64,000 nt of DNA, taken from contig JADKCL010000031.1 of assembly GCA_016718825.1 (NCBI GenBank), positions 1 through 64,000 on the forward strand. Direction: 5' to 3'. This document shows, one piece after another, positions 39,807 to 48,545 of this stretch. The translations under genes were made by a program, and so were the position numbers. Below the pieces are notes generated by a model. It did not search any database, was not told the origin of the DNA, and worked only from the letters and a program-made list of their open reading frames with translations. The stretch comes from Bacteroidota bacterium. Lineage in GTDB: Bacteria > Bacteroidota > Bacteroidia > J057 > JADKCL01. Within the stretch, counting starts at the first letter, position 1, and each line of letters begins with the position of its first letter.

Positions 39807-40740
39807 AACAAGGTCATTGTCAGCAATTGGGACACTGTTGCCTTTGACGTTCATATCTGGATCTGAGACAATGCCTGTCCCTTGCACTGCAAAATTGTAA
39901 GGGTTTTCATCGCAGTCGTTGTTGGCGATGTTGACCGTTGCAGTCTTCGCACCACTTGAAGTTGGCGTAAAGGTCACAGTAAAAGAAGTCGACCCTGTGG
40001 GGACGATGGAAGCCGGAAGCGTGATACCGCCCACGACAAACATGCTCGCATCCGTTCCGGACATCGTGATGGCCCCTGCGCCAATGGTCAAGTTGGAGGT
40101 GCCAGAATTGGTAATCGTGTACGTTCGTATCACAGGCACACCCACCCCAGTCGAGCCAAAATCAGTATGGTTGGTGAGGGAGGGCGTCACGCTGTTGTCG
40201 GCAATGGGATTGCTATTGCCGCTCACGTCCATCTCGGGGGCCGTCACGGTCACCGCAAAGGAACAGGTTGCCGAATTGCCTGAGCCGTCTGTGACACGGT
40301 GTGTCACCGTTGTAGTACCAACCGGGAATGCGGCGCCACTCGCAAGACCTGCTATGCGTGTGGTTGTTGCACCTGTACAATTGTCAGTACCGGACGGAGT
40401 GGTGTACGTCACTGTTGCGGTGCAAGGCGCTGCGTTTTGTGAAATGTTGCTCGGACAAGTAATCGACGGTAAGGTATTGTCGACCTTGTTCACCGTGAAG
40501 TTGCAAGTATTTGTGCTGCCTTGCAGGGCAGTATTTTGTGCGAAAAGCGTCACAGAAAATGATCCAGTTCCAGAAACAGTGGATCCGATCGTTGGTGAGG
40601 ATTGCACGACCGTCATCGGGCCACATGTTCCTCCAACGGGTGTGCCCAGGCCCCGATAATCAGGGACCGTTGCTTGGCAACTGGCATTCAAATTCAGGGT
40701 CTGGGTTGATGGGCAGGTGATGCTTGGGGAGACAAACAGG
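39807..40740 (-). pseudogene. Upstream fragment of the 30,665 giant: HYR plus choice-of-anchor D
   Basis: This frame encodes P-S-I-T-C-P-S-T-Q-T-L, a degenerate HYR unit, a good HYR unit (TLPSITCPSNISQN, PSGTDNC, ATCSFAVTV), a full choice-of-anchor D domain (DMDVSGNSNPIADNSVTP, NHTDFGST, DCDENPYNFAVQGTG) and the start of a second one (DMNVKGNSVPIADNDLVP). It then runs out of frame at the CCCC run near 39806. The second choice-of-anchor D domain resumes at once in the downstream frame, so this is one gene split by a one-base insertion. Confidence 0.8.
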
Positions 40741-41430
40741 GGGGCAAAATCCCTAGACCTTCAATTTGGTCAAAGGCAGATTCTTCAGTTCCCCCCACTT
40801 GATCAAGTCCAAACGCATTCTCAAATTGGAACCTGTTCCCGGCACACTGAAGGTGAATTTGGAGAAATCGGCATCCGAAACAATCGTTGTTTCTCCAACA
40901 TCGGCAATTCCATTCAGATTTGCATCAATAATCAAGTTCCCTCCAAACTCCAGTGATCCCATAAAGCGCCCACACTGTCGAAAGGGCCACCGTCAAAACT
41001 TGCCTGATATCAATCTAGTCCGCAGTTCCCAACGTGCACCATTGTTGTTCGATGGGTAGGCAAAAAACCTGAATTTAGGGAGGTGTAATTTGTGACGTTG
41101 AAGGAATTGGTGCACAAAGCCAGCCGGCCTGGGCCGGACACAGGGCCAGTGCTTCCCTTGATATCCTCCCCAGGCCCAGAAAAAACTGCCCTTGGGAAGC
41201 CAGTGAAGGCCGTGCAAAAATCTGAGCAACCCCGGCAAAGGAGGATTCAGATTCGTCCTCAAAAAATAATCAGATGCCGTAGCGCAATCAACAAACGTAT
41301 TGCTCGTATACCTCGTGCCTTCCCCGTCCGTTTCGAAACCTTCCGAATGCAGCAGTACCTGTGCTTGCGCAACACCAACAGCACCAAATACGAAAGCAAA
41401 AAGCAGGCAAGCGTAAATTATTCTTCTCAT
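40741..41430 (-). pseudogene. Signal peptide and first domain of the 30,665 giant, multiply frameshifted
   Basis: The start is ATG at 41430 (MRRIIYACLLFAFVFG), with a signal peptide ending A-Q-A-Q and then VLLHSEGFETDGEGTRYTSN. A recognisable beta-sandwich domain follows, but its pieces lie in different frames: FAGVAQIFARPSLASQG, GSFFWAW, EDIKGSTGPVSGPG, NSFNVTNYTSL, KFRFFAYPSNNNGARWE, ASFDGGPFDSVG, NLIIDANLNGIADVGETTI and GLDQVGGTEESAFDQIE. That is about eight frame changes in some 650 bp with little loss of protein-level similarity between breaks. Low-quality sequence explains this better than slow decay, but a real pseudogene cannot be excluded. Confidence 0.75.
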
Positions 41431-41806
41431 ACGTAAACCCAATTCGAAGTAAAACTCGACCTATACGAACGAAGCCATTCTCTGTCGAATCGCCATAGTT
41501 TGGAGTCCTCAAGCCAGCAAAACACTGAATTGCAACCCATTTAGAAAATCCAAGTTCCGGATGCCCTCCCTAAAAGGTCCAAGCCGAATCTCCAAATATC
41601 TCCGTTTTTTGGCGCAAGTCCAAATGTGTGACTTTGCAGCCGCAAGAAGTAAACGGCACCTGAAAGCAATCATCCCAACAGGTTTAACCTTTGTACATCC
41701 TTCCAAGTCAACCTGTAACCAATTCGCATTCTTTCATTATCCTCTCAAAGGTTTCGGAAGTGCTGTTGCGCGCTGACCTTTTCAGCTTTACATAAAATTT
41801 GATGTC
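41431..41806. other. Divergent intergenic region, 376 bp
   Basis: Separates the minus-strand giant (start 41430) from the plus-strand lipoprotein (start 41807), so it should carry both promoters. The plus strand has near matches to TAnnTTTG (TAACCTTTG near 41685, TAAAATTTG near 41792), each one base too long. No exact element, operator or small gene was seen. Confidence 0.5.
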
Positions 41807-43039
41807 ATGATGGCTATTACAAATGGCCGGGGTGGGGCGTTCCAGGTAACGCTGCCCCGGGAGAAGTCTTTTATTGCCCCCTTCGCCGGATTTCAAGCCA
41901 CAAGCTTGTTGATCTTCGCACTCCTTTTGCTGCAATCTTGCGGCACCCAATCAGCCGAAATGGCCTTTCACGCAGGCACAGACAACATTCGCAATCAGGT
42001 GTTTGAAGTCAAGGCCGATGCGCCCCAAACCATTGTCGCAGAAAATGGCACCATCATCGCCATTCCCGCAGGTGCGTTCATCGACGAAATGGGCAACAGC
42101 CTCTCCGGAAACATCCAATTCCAACTCAAGGAGGCCAACCGCGACTACGAAATCCTCACCGGCGGACTCGTGACCCAAACCGGAAACGACCTGCTCGCCT
42201 CGGGCGGCATGTATATGTTCCAGGCTTTTCAAAATGGCAAAGCAGTCAAAATCAACCCCTCCGTAGGCATCTACGCTTACATGCCCACCGACAAAAAGGA
42301 TCCCGCCATGGGCCTGTACAGGGGCAACTTCGACGACAGCAAATTGGATTGGAAACTGACTTCGAAAAAAGAAGGTGGCATTCCCCGCTGTGACGAAAGC
42401 AAATTCACCCGCAAGCAGTGCAAAAAGTGCGAAAACCTCGTCAAGCTCGCCAACAAGATCAAGCCCGCCAAAAAGCCCAAAAAGAACGATTACTACGCCA
42501 AAAGGCATTATTGGGAAAATGGCGTGCTCTATTTTGCAAGTTCGGGGAGCCGCAAAACCGTGCTGAGTCAGGCGGGCATCGACGAATGCAAAGACTACCT
42601 CGCCGCAACCGAAAAGGGCCGTGACCTCCTCGCAACCGTCGATCAATACAAGGAGGAATGGAAAGACCGCGTCGGCGAATACTATTCCTACAAAATCGAC
42701 AGCCTCGGCTGGTACAACATCGACAAGCTCGTCAAAGAAGACATCATCACCTTCAACGGCAAGGTGGTCGATGACGCAGGCCAACCCGTCGCCGGCGCGA
42801 CTGTACACCTGTATTGCAAGGACAAAGACCTCAAAGTCCACACCTCCACCACCGCCGCCGACGGCAGCTTTGCGCTCCAATTCGTCCCCGGCCGCAACTT
42901 CATGCTCTACGCCTACGAAAAAGGCCGCGTCGGCAAAGGCAGTTACCAATTGGCAAGCGCCGGCCAACAGGTGGAGTCCGTGCAACTCGCTCAAATTGAG
43001 CCTGAAGCGGTCAAATCCTACCTCCAAGACCTGATGTAA
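41807..43039 (+). CDS. Lipoprotein with a carboxypeptidase-regulatory-like domain
   Basis: 410 residues. A long N-terminal region ends in a hydrophobic stretch and lipobox (F-A-L-L-L-L-Q-S-C, Cys45), so the product is predicted to be a lipoprotein. Residues about 60-200 resemble the Bacteroidota lipoprotein domain that begins AIPAGAFIDEMGN and contains IQFQLKEANRDYEILTGG. The middle is lysine-rich with a CKKC pair (KFTRKQCKKC). Residues about 318-400 form a CarboxypepD_reg-like beta-sandwich (GKVVDDAGQPVAGATVHLY, TTAADGSFAL). It is probably an envelope structural or binding protein; no catalytic motif was seen. Its stop lies 6 bp before the glycosyltransferase start, so the two are likely an operon. 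The N-terminal extension before the lipobox is unusually long (44 residues), and no later Met is available. Confidence 0.8.
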   Translation: MMAITNGRGGAFQVTLPREKSFIAPFAGFQATSLLIFALLLLQSCGTQSAEMAFHAGTDNIRNQVFEVKADAPQTIVAENGTIIAIPAGAFIDEMGNSLSGNIQFQLKEANRDYEILTGGLVTQTGNDLLASGGMYMFQAFQNGKAVKINPSVGIYAYMPTDKKDPAMGLYRGNFDDSKLDWKLTSKKEGGIPRCDESKFTRKQCKKCENLVKLANKIKPAKKPKKNDYYAKRHYWENGVLYFASSGSRKTVLSQAGIDECKDYLAATEKGRDLLATVDQYKEEWKDRVGEYYSYKIDSLGWYNIDKLVKEDIITFNGKVVDDAGQPVAGATVHLYCKDKDLKVHTSTTAADGSFALQFVPGRNFMLYAYEKGRVGKGSYQLASAGQQVESVQLAQIEPEAVKSYLQDLM

Positions 43040-43045
43040 TTTCCG

Positions 43046-44619
43046 ATGAAACCGCGCGCTAAAACCCTCCTCGTTGCCGCTACCCTGACCCTTGTGGTCG
43101 GGGTTTGCGGCGCGTGGCCGCTCCTGCGTACACATCTGTTGCAAGCGCGGGTCGATCGCGCACTCCTGCGCCTGCACGGGATGGGCTTGCGCACGCAAGT
43201 CAGTGCAATCAAGTGGGACGGGCTTTGGACGGCGAAACTGGATTCCATTTCGGCTTATGAAAACGGGAAAAAGGTGCTGGACCTGCAAAACATCGTCGTC
43301 GCGCTGCATCCCCAATTTTCATTTTCTGGCTCCGAATGGGTCAAGCAGATCGCATTTGAAAAAACAACGCTGTCTTGGCGGGGTTTTGAAGCAGCAGGCA
43401 GCGGATGGTTTTTCCCGGCATCGTTTGCAGGCGGATGGGACGGGCAATTGACAAAAGGCAAATTCGGCGAAAGAAGCTTGGCAGCGGCCTGCGAATTGCG
43501 ACTGATTTCCTTCGGGCAAAGCCGGCTGAATGGAAAACGCAGGAATGACATCGCCTTCTCTCTCAAAGATTTGAGAGCATTTCACCCCATGCTGGGCGAT
43601 TCCGTCAAGCAATTCGGTGAGTTGGCTGGCTTTGGCAAACTGGAAACCGGGTTTGGCAAATTTGACCTCCGACGCGGCTCTTGGTTGCGCTGGGAAAAGG
43701 CCGCAATCTGGGCGAATGGGCATTGGGATTCGCGCAGCCATGCCTTTGCGCTTCAAACCGCGATGCCCTTGCAACCCGTTCAGACGATCCTGGACCCCGT
43801 GGCCGCCTTGGCACCCGAATGGTTGGCGGGAATTCGGGCCGCCGGTTCGGTGGATGGCCATTTTGAATTTTCGGCTGATCTCGACTCCTTGGAGACGCTG
43901 CACATCGAAGGCGCCCTCACGGGGCATGGCATTCATGTCCAACAATATGGCGGTGCAGACCTGAAAAATTTGCCCGCAATCGCCCATTCACCCGCATACA
44001 TTCCTTTGAATCAATTGCCCGACTACCTTGTGCAAGCAGTTGTACTTTCCGAGGATGCAGGATTTTGGGACCACCAAGGATTTGACAAAGACATCATTCG
44101 GCTGGCAATGATCGAAAATTTGGAGGAAAGGCGGTTTGTACGCGGCGCAGGCACGATTCCGATGCAGCTGATGCGCAACATTTTCCTGCATCATGGCAAA
44201 CAAGCCGACCGCAAATTGGCCGAAATCACGCTGACATGGCTGGCCCAATCGCAAAAAATTCTTTCGAAGGAAGAAGAATTGACCTGCTATTTGAACTTGA
44301 TCGAATGGGGAGAAGACGGTTCGGACTGGGGGAACGGGTTGGGAACGAGTTGGGGAAATCCATTTTTGGGATACGCGCGGCGGCTTGGTTTTATTTTCGG
44401 AAGGCGCCGCAACAGATCAATGTCGATGAAGCGATTTTTTTGGCCTGCATCATTCCGAATCCACGCCATGCCGCTGCTTTGCTCGAAGATGACGGGAGCC
44501 TGACCCCGTATGCGCAGGAATACTTTGACACGATGCGATGGATGCTCTACGAAGGTGATTGGATCGGGGAGGAATGGCTCCAGGCTGAATATCCCGTCTT
44601 CCGCAGGGCTAGAACCTGA
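43046..44619 (+). CDS. Membrane-anchored GT51 peptidoglycan glycosyltransferase (one frameshift)
   Basis: Starts MKPRAKTLL with one N-terminal transmembrane helix (about 7-27). About 300 residues of AsmA-like beta structure follow (KWDGLWTAKLDSI), then a GT51 domain: AVVLSEDAGFWDHQGFD (catalytic Glu336), RGAGTIPMQLMRNIFL, and KLAEITLTWLAQSQKILSKE leading to CYLNLIEWG. GT51 enzymes polymerise lipid II into glycan strands at the inner membrane; no penicillin-binding transpeptidase domain follows. After IEWG the frame drifts. The correct continuation (KSIFGIRAAAWFYFRKAPQQ, then FLACIIPNPRH) is in the next frame, restored by one extra G in the GGGG run at about 44360-44363. As read, translation continues out of frame to a stop at 44503; the corrected stop is at 44619. 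It is likely cotranscribed with the lipoprotein gene upstream. Confidence 0.82.
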
Positions 44620-44787
44620 CCAACCATGCCCTACAGACCTGTCCAACAAGGCTGATTCGATCCAACCTCACTGGGAATTCCCATTGGCTTCATTTCCCGA
44701 AAACGAATATTTGGCTGAGTCGCAACGAATTTTCTATAAAAACTAGTTAATTTGTCGCGAAAGAGTAACTAGAAAGGAAACCGCCCG

Positions 44788-45519
44788 ATGGGTATCAGAG
44801 ATTTATTTTTTGGCAAAGAAGAAGAAGAGGAAGAAGACGACCTCAACCCCCAAGCAAAAGAACGACCTGTCGCCAAGGTCAAACCCGGCAACGATGACAG
44901 TGAATTCGGGTTTCTCGAAAACACGAACCCTGTCGCCGAAAAATCCGTATTGGATGCTCCTGTGGAGGTAACACCACCTGTTTCTTCCAAGGAAGTCGAG
45001 GCCGAACTCAAGGAATTGAGGACCCTCATGGAGCAGGAAAGAAAGGAAAAGAACTTGGGCGCTGAATACTTTGGCTTTTTGAAAGCACTCGGCAATGAGG
45101 ACGACAGCGACGCCCATCAACGCACCCTGCGCACACTCAACGCCGTCAGGGAGCAGTTTTCCGTGGGATCTACACTCACCTGGAAAATGTTGATCGACAG
45201 TGCCAAAAGCTGCATGTCATGGCTCAGCACGCATACCAATCAGAAGGTCAGCAAATTGCTTGCAGACCGCCAATCGGCCAATGCCAACTTTGCCCTCCAA
45301 ATCCAGAAGGCCGAATTGGCCATTCAGGAAAACGAGGAAAAGATCCTGCGCCTTCAAAAAGAAATCGAAGTCCAAAAATCGGTGAAGCAAACCGCTGAAA
45401 AGGGTCAAAAAATGGCCGAATCCGATTTCGAAAAGAAAAAGAACACCATTGATACGGCCTCTGTGCAAATGGCCAATGACATCGCGACTGACATTGCCCG
45501 CTTTCAAGGGGAGTCTTAA
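44788..45519 (+). CDS. Acidic coiled-coil protein of the envelope ABC cluster
   Basis: 243 residues, no signal peptide, predicted cytoplasmic. After MGIRDLFFGK comes a run of acidic residues (about 11-18), then a charged helix (about 68-92), a central globular part with SVGSTLTWKMLIDSAKSCMSWL (about 125-147), and a long heptad-rich coiled coil (about 160-225). It is the first gene of a five-gene plus-strand run and lies 168 bp after the glycosyltransferase. I do not recognise a named family. The coiled coil with an amphipathic N-terminus is loosely PspA-like, but the PspA sequence motifs are not evident. It may couple the membrane coiled-coil protein encoded next door (inference). Confidence 0.75.
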   Translation: MGIRDLFFGKEEEEEEDDLNPQAKERPVAKVKPGNDDSEFGFLENTNPVAEKSVLDAPVEVTPPVSSKEVEAELKELRTLMEQERKEKNLGAEYFGFLKALGNEDDSDAHQRTLRTLNAVREQFSVGSTLTWKMLIDSAKSCMSWLSTHTNQKVSKLLADRQSANANFALQIQKAELAIQENEEKILRLQKEIEVQKSVKQTAEKGQKMAESDFEKKKNTIDTASVQMANDIATDIARFQGES

Positions 45520-45545
45520 CTGCGAATAAACAAGAACGAAAGTTG

Positions 45546-46529
45546 ATGGAACTCAAGGAATCGGAAATAGAGCTCTACAAACGGCAAGTCTCATTCAAGG
45601 CCTTTTCGACCTTGGCCTACACTGCCTTGGGAGTTGGCCTCGCAGGAGCGATCGCTTTTGCGGGATGGGTTGTCACGCCTTTTGTCTTGAGTTACATTCC
45701 GCATACCCCTTCTTGGGGCCTATTGCGCTTTTTCACGACCCTCGTCGGTTGGGGCACGATTCCGGCATTTATCCTTTCCAATCCCAAGCGCATCTTCAAG
45801 GCCATGCGCGCGCGGGTTTTTGGCTGGTTCAAACGCATCAAAAAGTTACCGCCCACCGAGTTGGCCCTCGCCAATCTTGAGCAAGTCAGGCGTCAATATG
45901 AATCCGCAAAGCTGTTTCATACCAAGGCCAAGGACCTCGGACGACGCATCAGCCAAGATTTCCTCACGGCACGCAAGGACCTCAACCTACTGGAGAGTGA
46001 ATTGCAGGAAATCGTTCCTGAATACCTGCGCCAAAAGGAGAAACTGGCAACGATGAACTACGACCAAAAAGCTGAATTCCTCGAACTGGAATCGCTGGTC
46101 AAACGCAAAAATGCCGAATTCAAGGCAATGGAAAAGTCAGTGAAAGCGCTTGAAGTCCAAAAGACCGAGCACGACAAACGCACGCTGATGGTGCAATCCA
46201 AATACCTCGAGTTTGAAAATCTCGTCGCGCAATCCGAATACGTGTACAAGGTGATCTGCTCGCAGGTCAAATACGCCGACGACATGGAGTCTTTCCGGCA
46301 GGAGTTTGAAAACCTCCGGGCGAATGTCGGTGGCTCGAATATCACTGAAGCGATGGACTCCGAGGTCCTGCAGCAGGAGCTTGAGTACCGCGTGACACGC
46401 GCCGACGCGCTCTTTCACGAGATGATGTCGCCCGACAACTATGAAGCCACAGGTGACAGCTCCATGGGCTACGACTTGGGGACGGATCTTGACCGGTTTG
46501 TGAACCCCAACGACACCGTTTCGTCTTGA
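45546..46529 (+). CDS. Two-helix membrane protein with a long cytoplasmic coiled coil
   Basis: 327 residues from ATG 45546; a TTG one codon upstream is possible. Two hydrophobic helices (about 20-50 and 58-80: GVGLAGAIAFAGWVV and FTTLVGWGTIPAFIL) are followed by a basic patch (NPKRIFKAMRARVFGWFKRIKK) that fits the positive-inside rule, and then by about 150 residues of coiled coil (LEQVRRQYESAK through KALEVQKTEHDKRT). The C-terminus is acidic and polar. The coiled coil should therefore lie in the cytoplasm. The gene starts 26 bp after the preceding one, so they are translationally close and probably form a pair. The family is unrecognised. The architecture resembles scaffolds or stress sensors at the inner membrane, but this is inference. 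Confidence 0.78.
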   Translation: MELKESEIELYKRQVSFKAFSTLAYTALGVGLAGAIAFAGWVVTPFVLSYIPHTPSWGLLRFFTTLVGWGTIPAFILSNPKRIFKAMRARVFGWFKRIKKLPPTELALANLEQVRRQYESAKLFHTKAKDLGRRISQDFLTARKDLNLLESELQEIVPEYLRQKEKLATMNYDQKAEFLELESLVKRKNAEFKAMEKSVKALEVQKTEHDKRTLMVQSKYLEFENLVAQSEYVYKVICSQVKYADDMESFRQEFENLRANVGGSNITEAMDSEVLQQELEYRVTRADALFHEMMSPDNYEATGDSSMGYDLGTDLDRFVNPNDTVSS

Positions 46530-46623
46530 AAATCAAAAGTGAAACCCGCAAAAAGGTTCTTCGGGGCCGATATGAATACCAACTTTTTCCCTCTGAATTT
46601 CACAATGCATAATTTCTACTAAC

Positions 46624-48468
46624 ATGAGTTTCCTCACAAAGAAATTTGGCCGGTTTACCGGATTCGTTTGGATCCTGATCGTCGTGGGCGGCGGTGGTAT
46701 CCTCACAGCTGTCTATTATCTATGGTTGCAACCGTATTTCACCCTCACTGCCGCAGAAACGCAAAAGATTGCCTTGAGCGACGAGCAACGCATTTCGCTG
46801 CAAACCGCGCCAGCAAATATTCGCGATACAACGGTTTTGCTTCCATTTGATCAGCTTTCCCATTATACCAACGAAAAATCGACCATTCCAGGCGCACTTT
46901 GGAAATGGGACGGTATTCCTTGGAATGCAACCTCCGTCGCAGCCTTGGCCAATGGAGGTTCTGTGACCAAGAAAAATTCGTTGCTGGAAAAAGCTGGCAT
47001 TCGCCTCAAAATCAACCGCGTGGACATGTATTCCGACATTCAGGAAAACATGCTCAAATTTGCGGAGTCCTTCAACACCGACCCGAGCTCGACGCAAGGA
47101 ACGCAGTTTTGCACGATCATGGGCGATGCGACGCCGATCTTCATTTCCGGATTGAACGACAAACTCAAAGAGATCAACCCTGAATTTCAGGCCAAAATCT
47201 TTTACACCCTTGGCCGCTCCGCCGGCGAAGACGCCTTCATCGGGCCACAACGATTTTTGGACGACCCGCAGACCCTGCGCGGCGCAACCTGCATCGTCGT
47301 CTTGCTCGATGGCGACCAAAACATCCCCATTCTGTTTGCCGAGGCCAATGGTATCCCCATCAACCCCGATGCCAACACTTGGGACCCCAACGCGCTCAAC
47401 TTCAAATATGTCGATGACTTCATGCAGACGCCCAAGGAGTTTTTGCTGGGCAAGGCAGAAACCCGCATCCACAAAATCACCGGCAAGGAAGTCAAAATCA
47501 CTCCTAATTGCTTCTCAACTTGGACCCCTGCCGACGTGTACTTCGCAGACAATTACACGGGCGACAGCGCCATGGTGCGCATCCTCTCGACCAAGGAAAA
47601 CATCAATCAGATGTTGTGCACCGTCATTGGCTTGAACAAGCACCTGGAGCAGGAAAGTCAGAAGATCGCGAAGATGTTGGTGGCTTTTGACGAAGCCGGT
47701 AACCGCATCAAGACCTATCCTTCCGAGCTCATGATGGCCTCCAATGCCATTGCGGAGATTTTCTCCCCCAATGACAAGGAGCGTACAGGTGCATGGTGGT
47801 ACAAGTATTACAACGGCGACACGGTGAAGCGCCCCGGCTACAAAATTTTGCTGGGTGGATCAGGTTCCATGAACCTCTCCGAATCCGCAGATGCCATTGG
47901 CGTCGGCGAAGAGGCAAGTGGCTATTACAAAACCACTTACACCACCTTTGGAGACCTCTATGTCAAGCTGTTCAACAGCAACCTTTCCAAATATGTACCT
48001 GCCGAACAAGCTTTTGAAGGCAAGTACATCCAACTCGCCTTCGACCAGAAGAAGAAGGCAGGCCAAGGCATTGCTACCGAAACGCCTAAAGTATACGAAA
48101 CGGGAACCTCCAAAAAGGTCGTCACCCAGCGTGACTACGCCATCGAATTCAATTCGGGCCAGGCAAGTCTTACTTCCAAGGGCGTCAAGACTTTGGACGA
48201 AGTGCTCGGTCAGTTGACCATTTCCGCTGGTTTGCGTATCCGCATCAGCGGCTACACCGACAGCGACGGTAGCCCTGAAACCAACATGGTGCTCTCCGAA
48301 AACCGCGCCAATGCCGTCAGGGACTACCTCATGAAAAAAGGCGGTGGCAACTTCTCCAAGGAGCGCTTTGAGGCTGTAAAAGGCTTTGGGGTCTCCAACA
48401 AGTTTTCCAACACGGTCCCGGCTGAAAAAGCCAAAAACCGTCGCGTGGAGATTTCCTTGGTGGAATAA
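46624..48468 (+). CDS. Inner-membrane-anchored substrate-binding protein fused to an OmpA domain
   Basis: 614 residues. A single uncleaved transmembrane helix (about 11-33: TGFVWILIVVGGGGILTAVYY) leads to a periplasmic segment of about 450 residues that resembles NitT/TauT-type ABC binding proteins (IPGALWKWDGIPWNA, QFCTIMGDA, ADVYFADNYTGDSAMVRIL). A C-terminal OmpA/MotB-type peptidoglycan-binding domain follows (about 500-614), with FNSGQASLTSKG, GYTDSDGSPETN (Asp546), LSENRANAVRDYL and the closing NRRVEI (Arg606-607). The binding domain is therefore held between inner membrane and cell wall. It sits between the coiled-coil genes and the ABC permease/ATPase genes, so it is the likely binding partner of that importer. 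The substrate is unknown. An intrinsic terminator follows the stop. Confidence 0.85.
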   Translation: MSFLTKKFGRFTGFVWILIVVGGGGILTAVYYLWLQPYFTLTAAETQKIALSDEQRISLQTAPANIRDTTVLLPFDQLSHYTNEKSTIPGALWKWDGIPWNATSVAALANGGSVTKKNSLLEKAGIRLKINRVDMYSDIQENMLKFAESFNTDPSSTQGTQFCTIMGDATPIFISGLNDKLKEINPEFQAKIFYTLGRSAGEDAFIGPQRFLDDPQTLRGATCIVVLLDGDQNIPILFAEANGIPINPDANTWDPNALNFKYVDDFMQTPKEFLLGKAETRIHKITGKEVKITPNCFSTWTPADVYFADNYTGDSAMVRILSTKENINQMLCTVIGLNKHLEQESQKIAKMLVAFDEAGNRIKTYPSELMMASNAIAEIFSPNDKERTGAWWYKYYNGDTVKRPGYKILLGGSGSMNLSESADAIGVGEEASGYYKTTYTTFGDLYVKLFNSNLSKYVPAEQAFEGKYIQLAFDQKKKAGQGIATETPKVYETGTSKKVVTQRDYAIEFNSGQASLTSKGVKTLDEVLGQLTISAGLRIRISGYTDSDGSPETNMVLSENRANAVRDYLMKKGGGNFSKERFEAVKGFGVSNKFSNTVPAEKAKNRRVEISLVE

Positions 48469-48486
48469 CGTTCCGCGTCATCACAG

Positions 48487-48525
48487 GGATGCGCGGGACC
48501 AACAGGTTTCGCGCATCCTTTTTTT
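48487..48525 (+). terminator. Intrinsic terminator between binding-protein and permease genes
   Basis: 9-bp perfect GC-rich stem GGATGCGCG/CGCGCATCC (48487-48495 with 48510-48518), a 14-base loop, then seven Ts. It lies 18 bp after the stop at 48468 and 20 bp before the permease ATG, so it may act as a partial terminator inside the cluster. Confidence 0.88.
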
Positions 48526-48545
48526 CAAGACTTCTGTTTACCCAA

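Noticed and set aside
39783..39835. Programmed ribosomal frameshifting to join the two frames of the 30,665 gene
   Set aside because: There is no slippery heptamer with a downstream structure, and most other breaks in the window are likewise one-base homopolymer changes, so an indel explains them better.
41951..43315. Minus-strand open frame of about 454 codons opposite the lipoprotein gene
   Set aside because: The plus-strand frame has a lipobox, a recognisable domain and correct spacing to the next gene. The antisense frame has none and spans two genes.
48489..48545. Upstream start for the ABC permease at 48489
   Set aside because: It would begin inside the terminator stem and add a basic non-membrane extension. 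The ATG at 48546 lies after the T-run and fits the family length.
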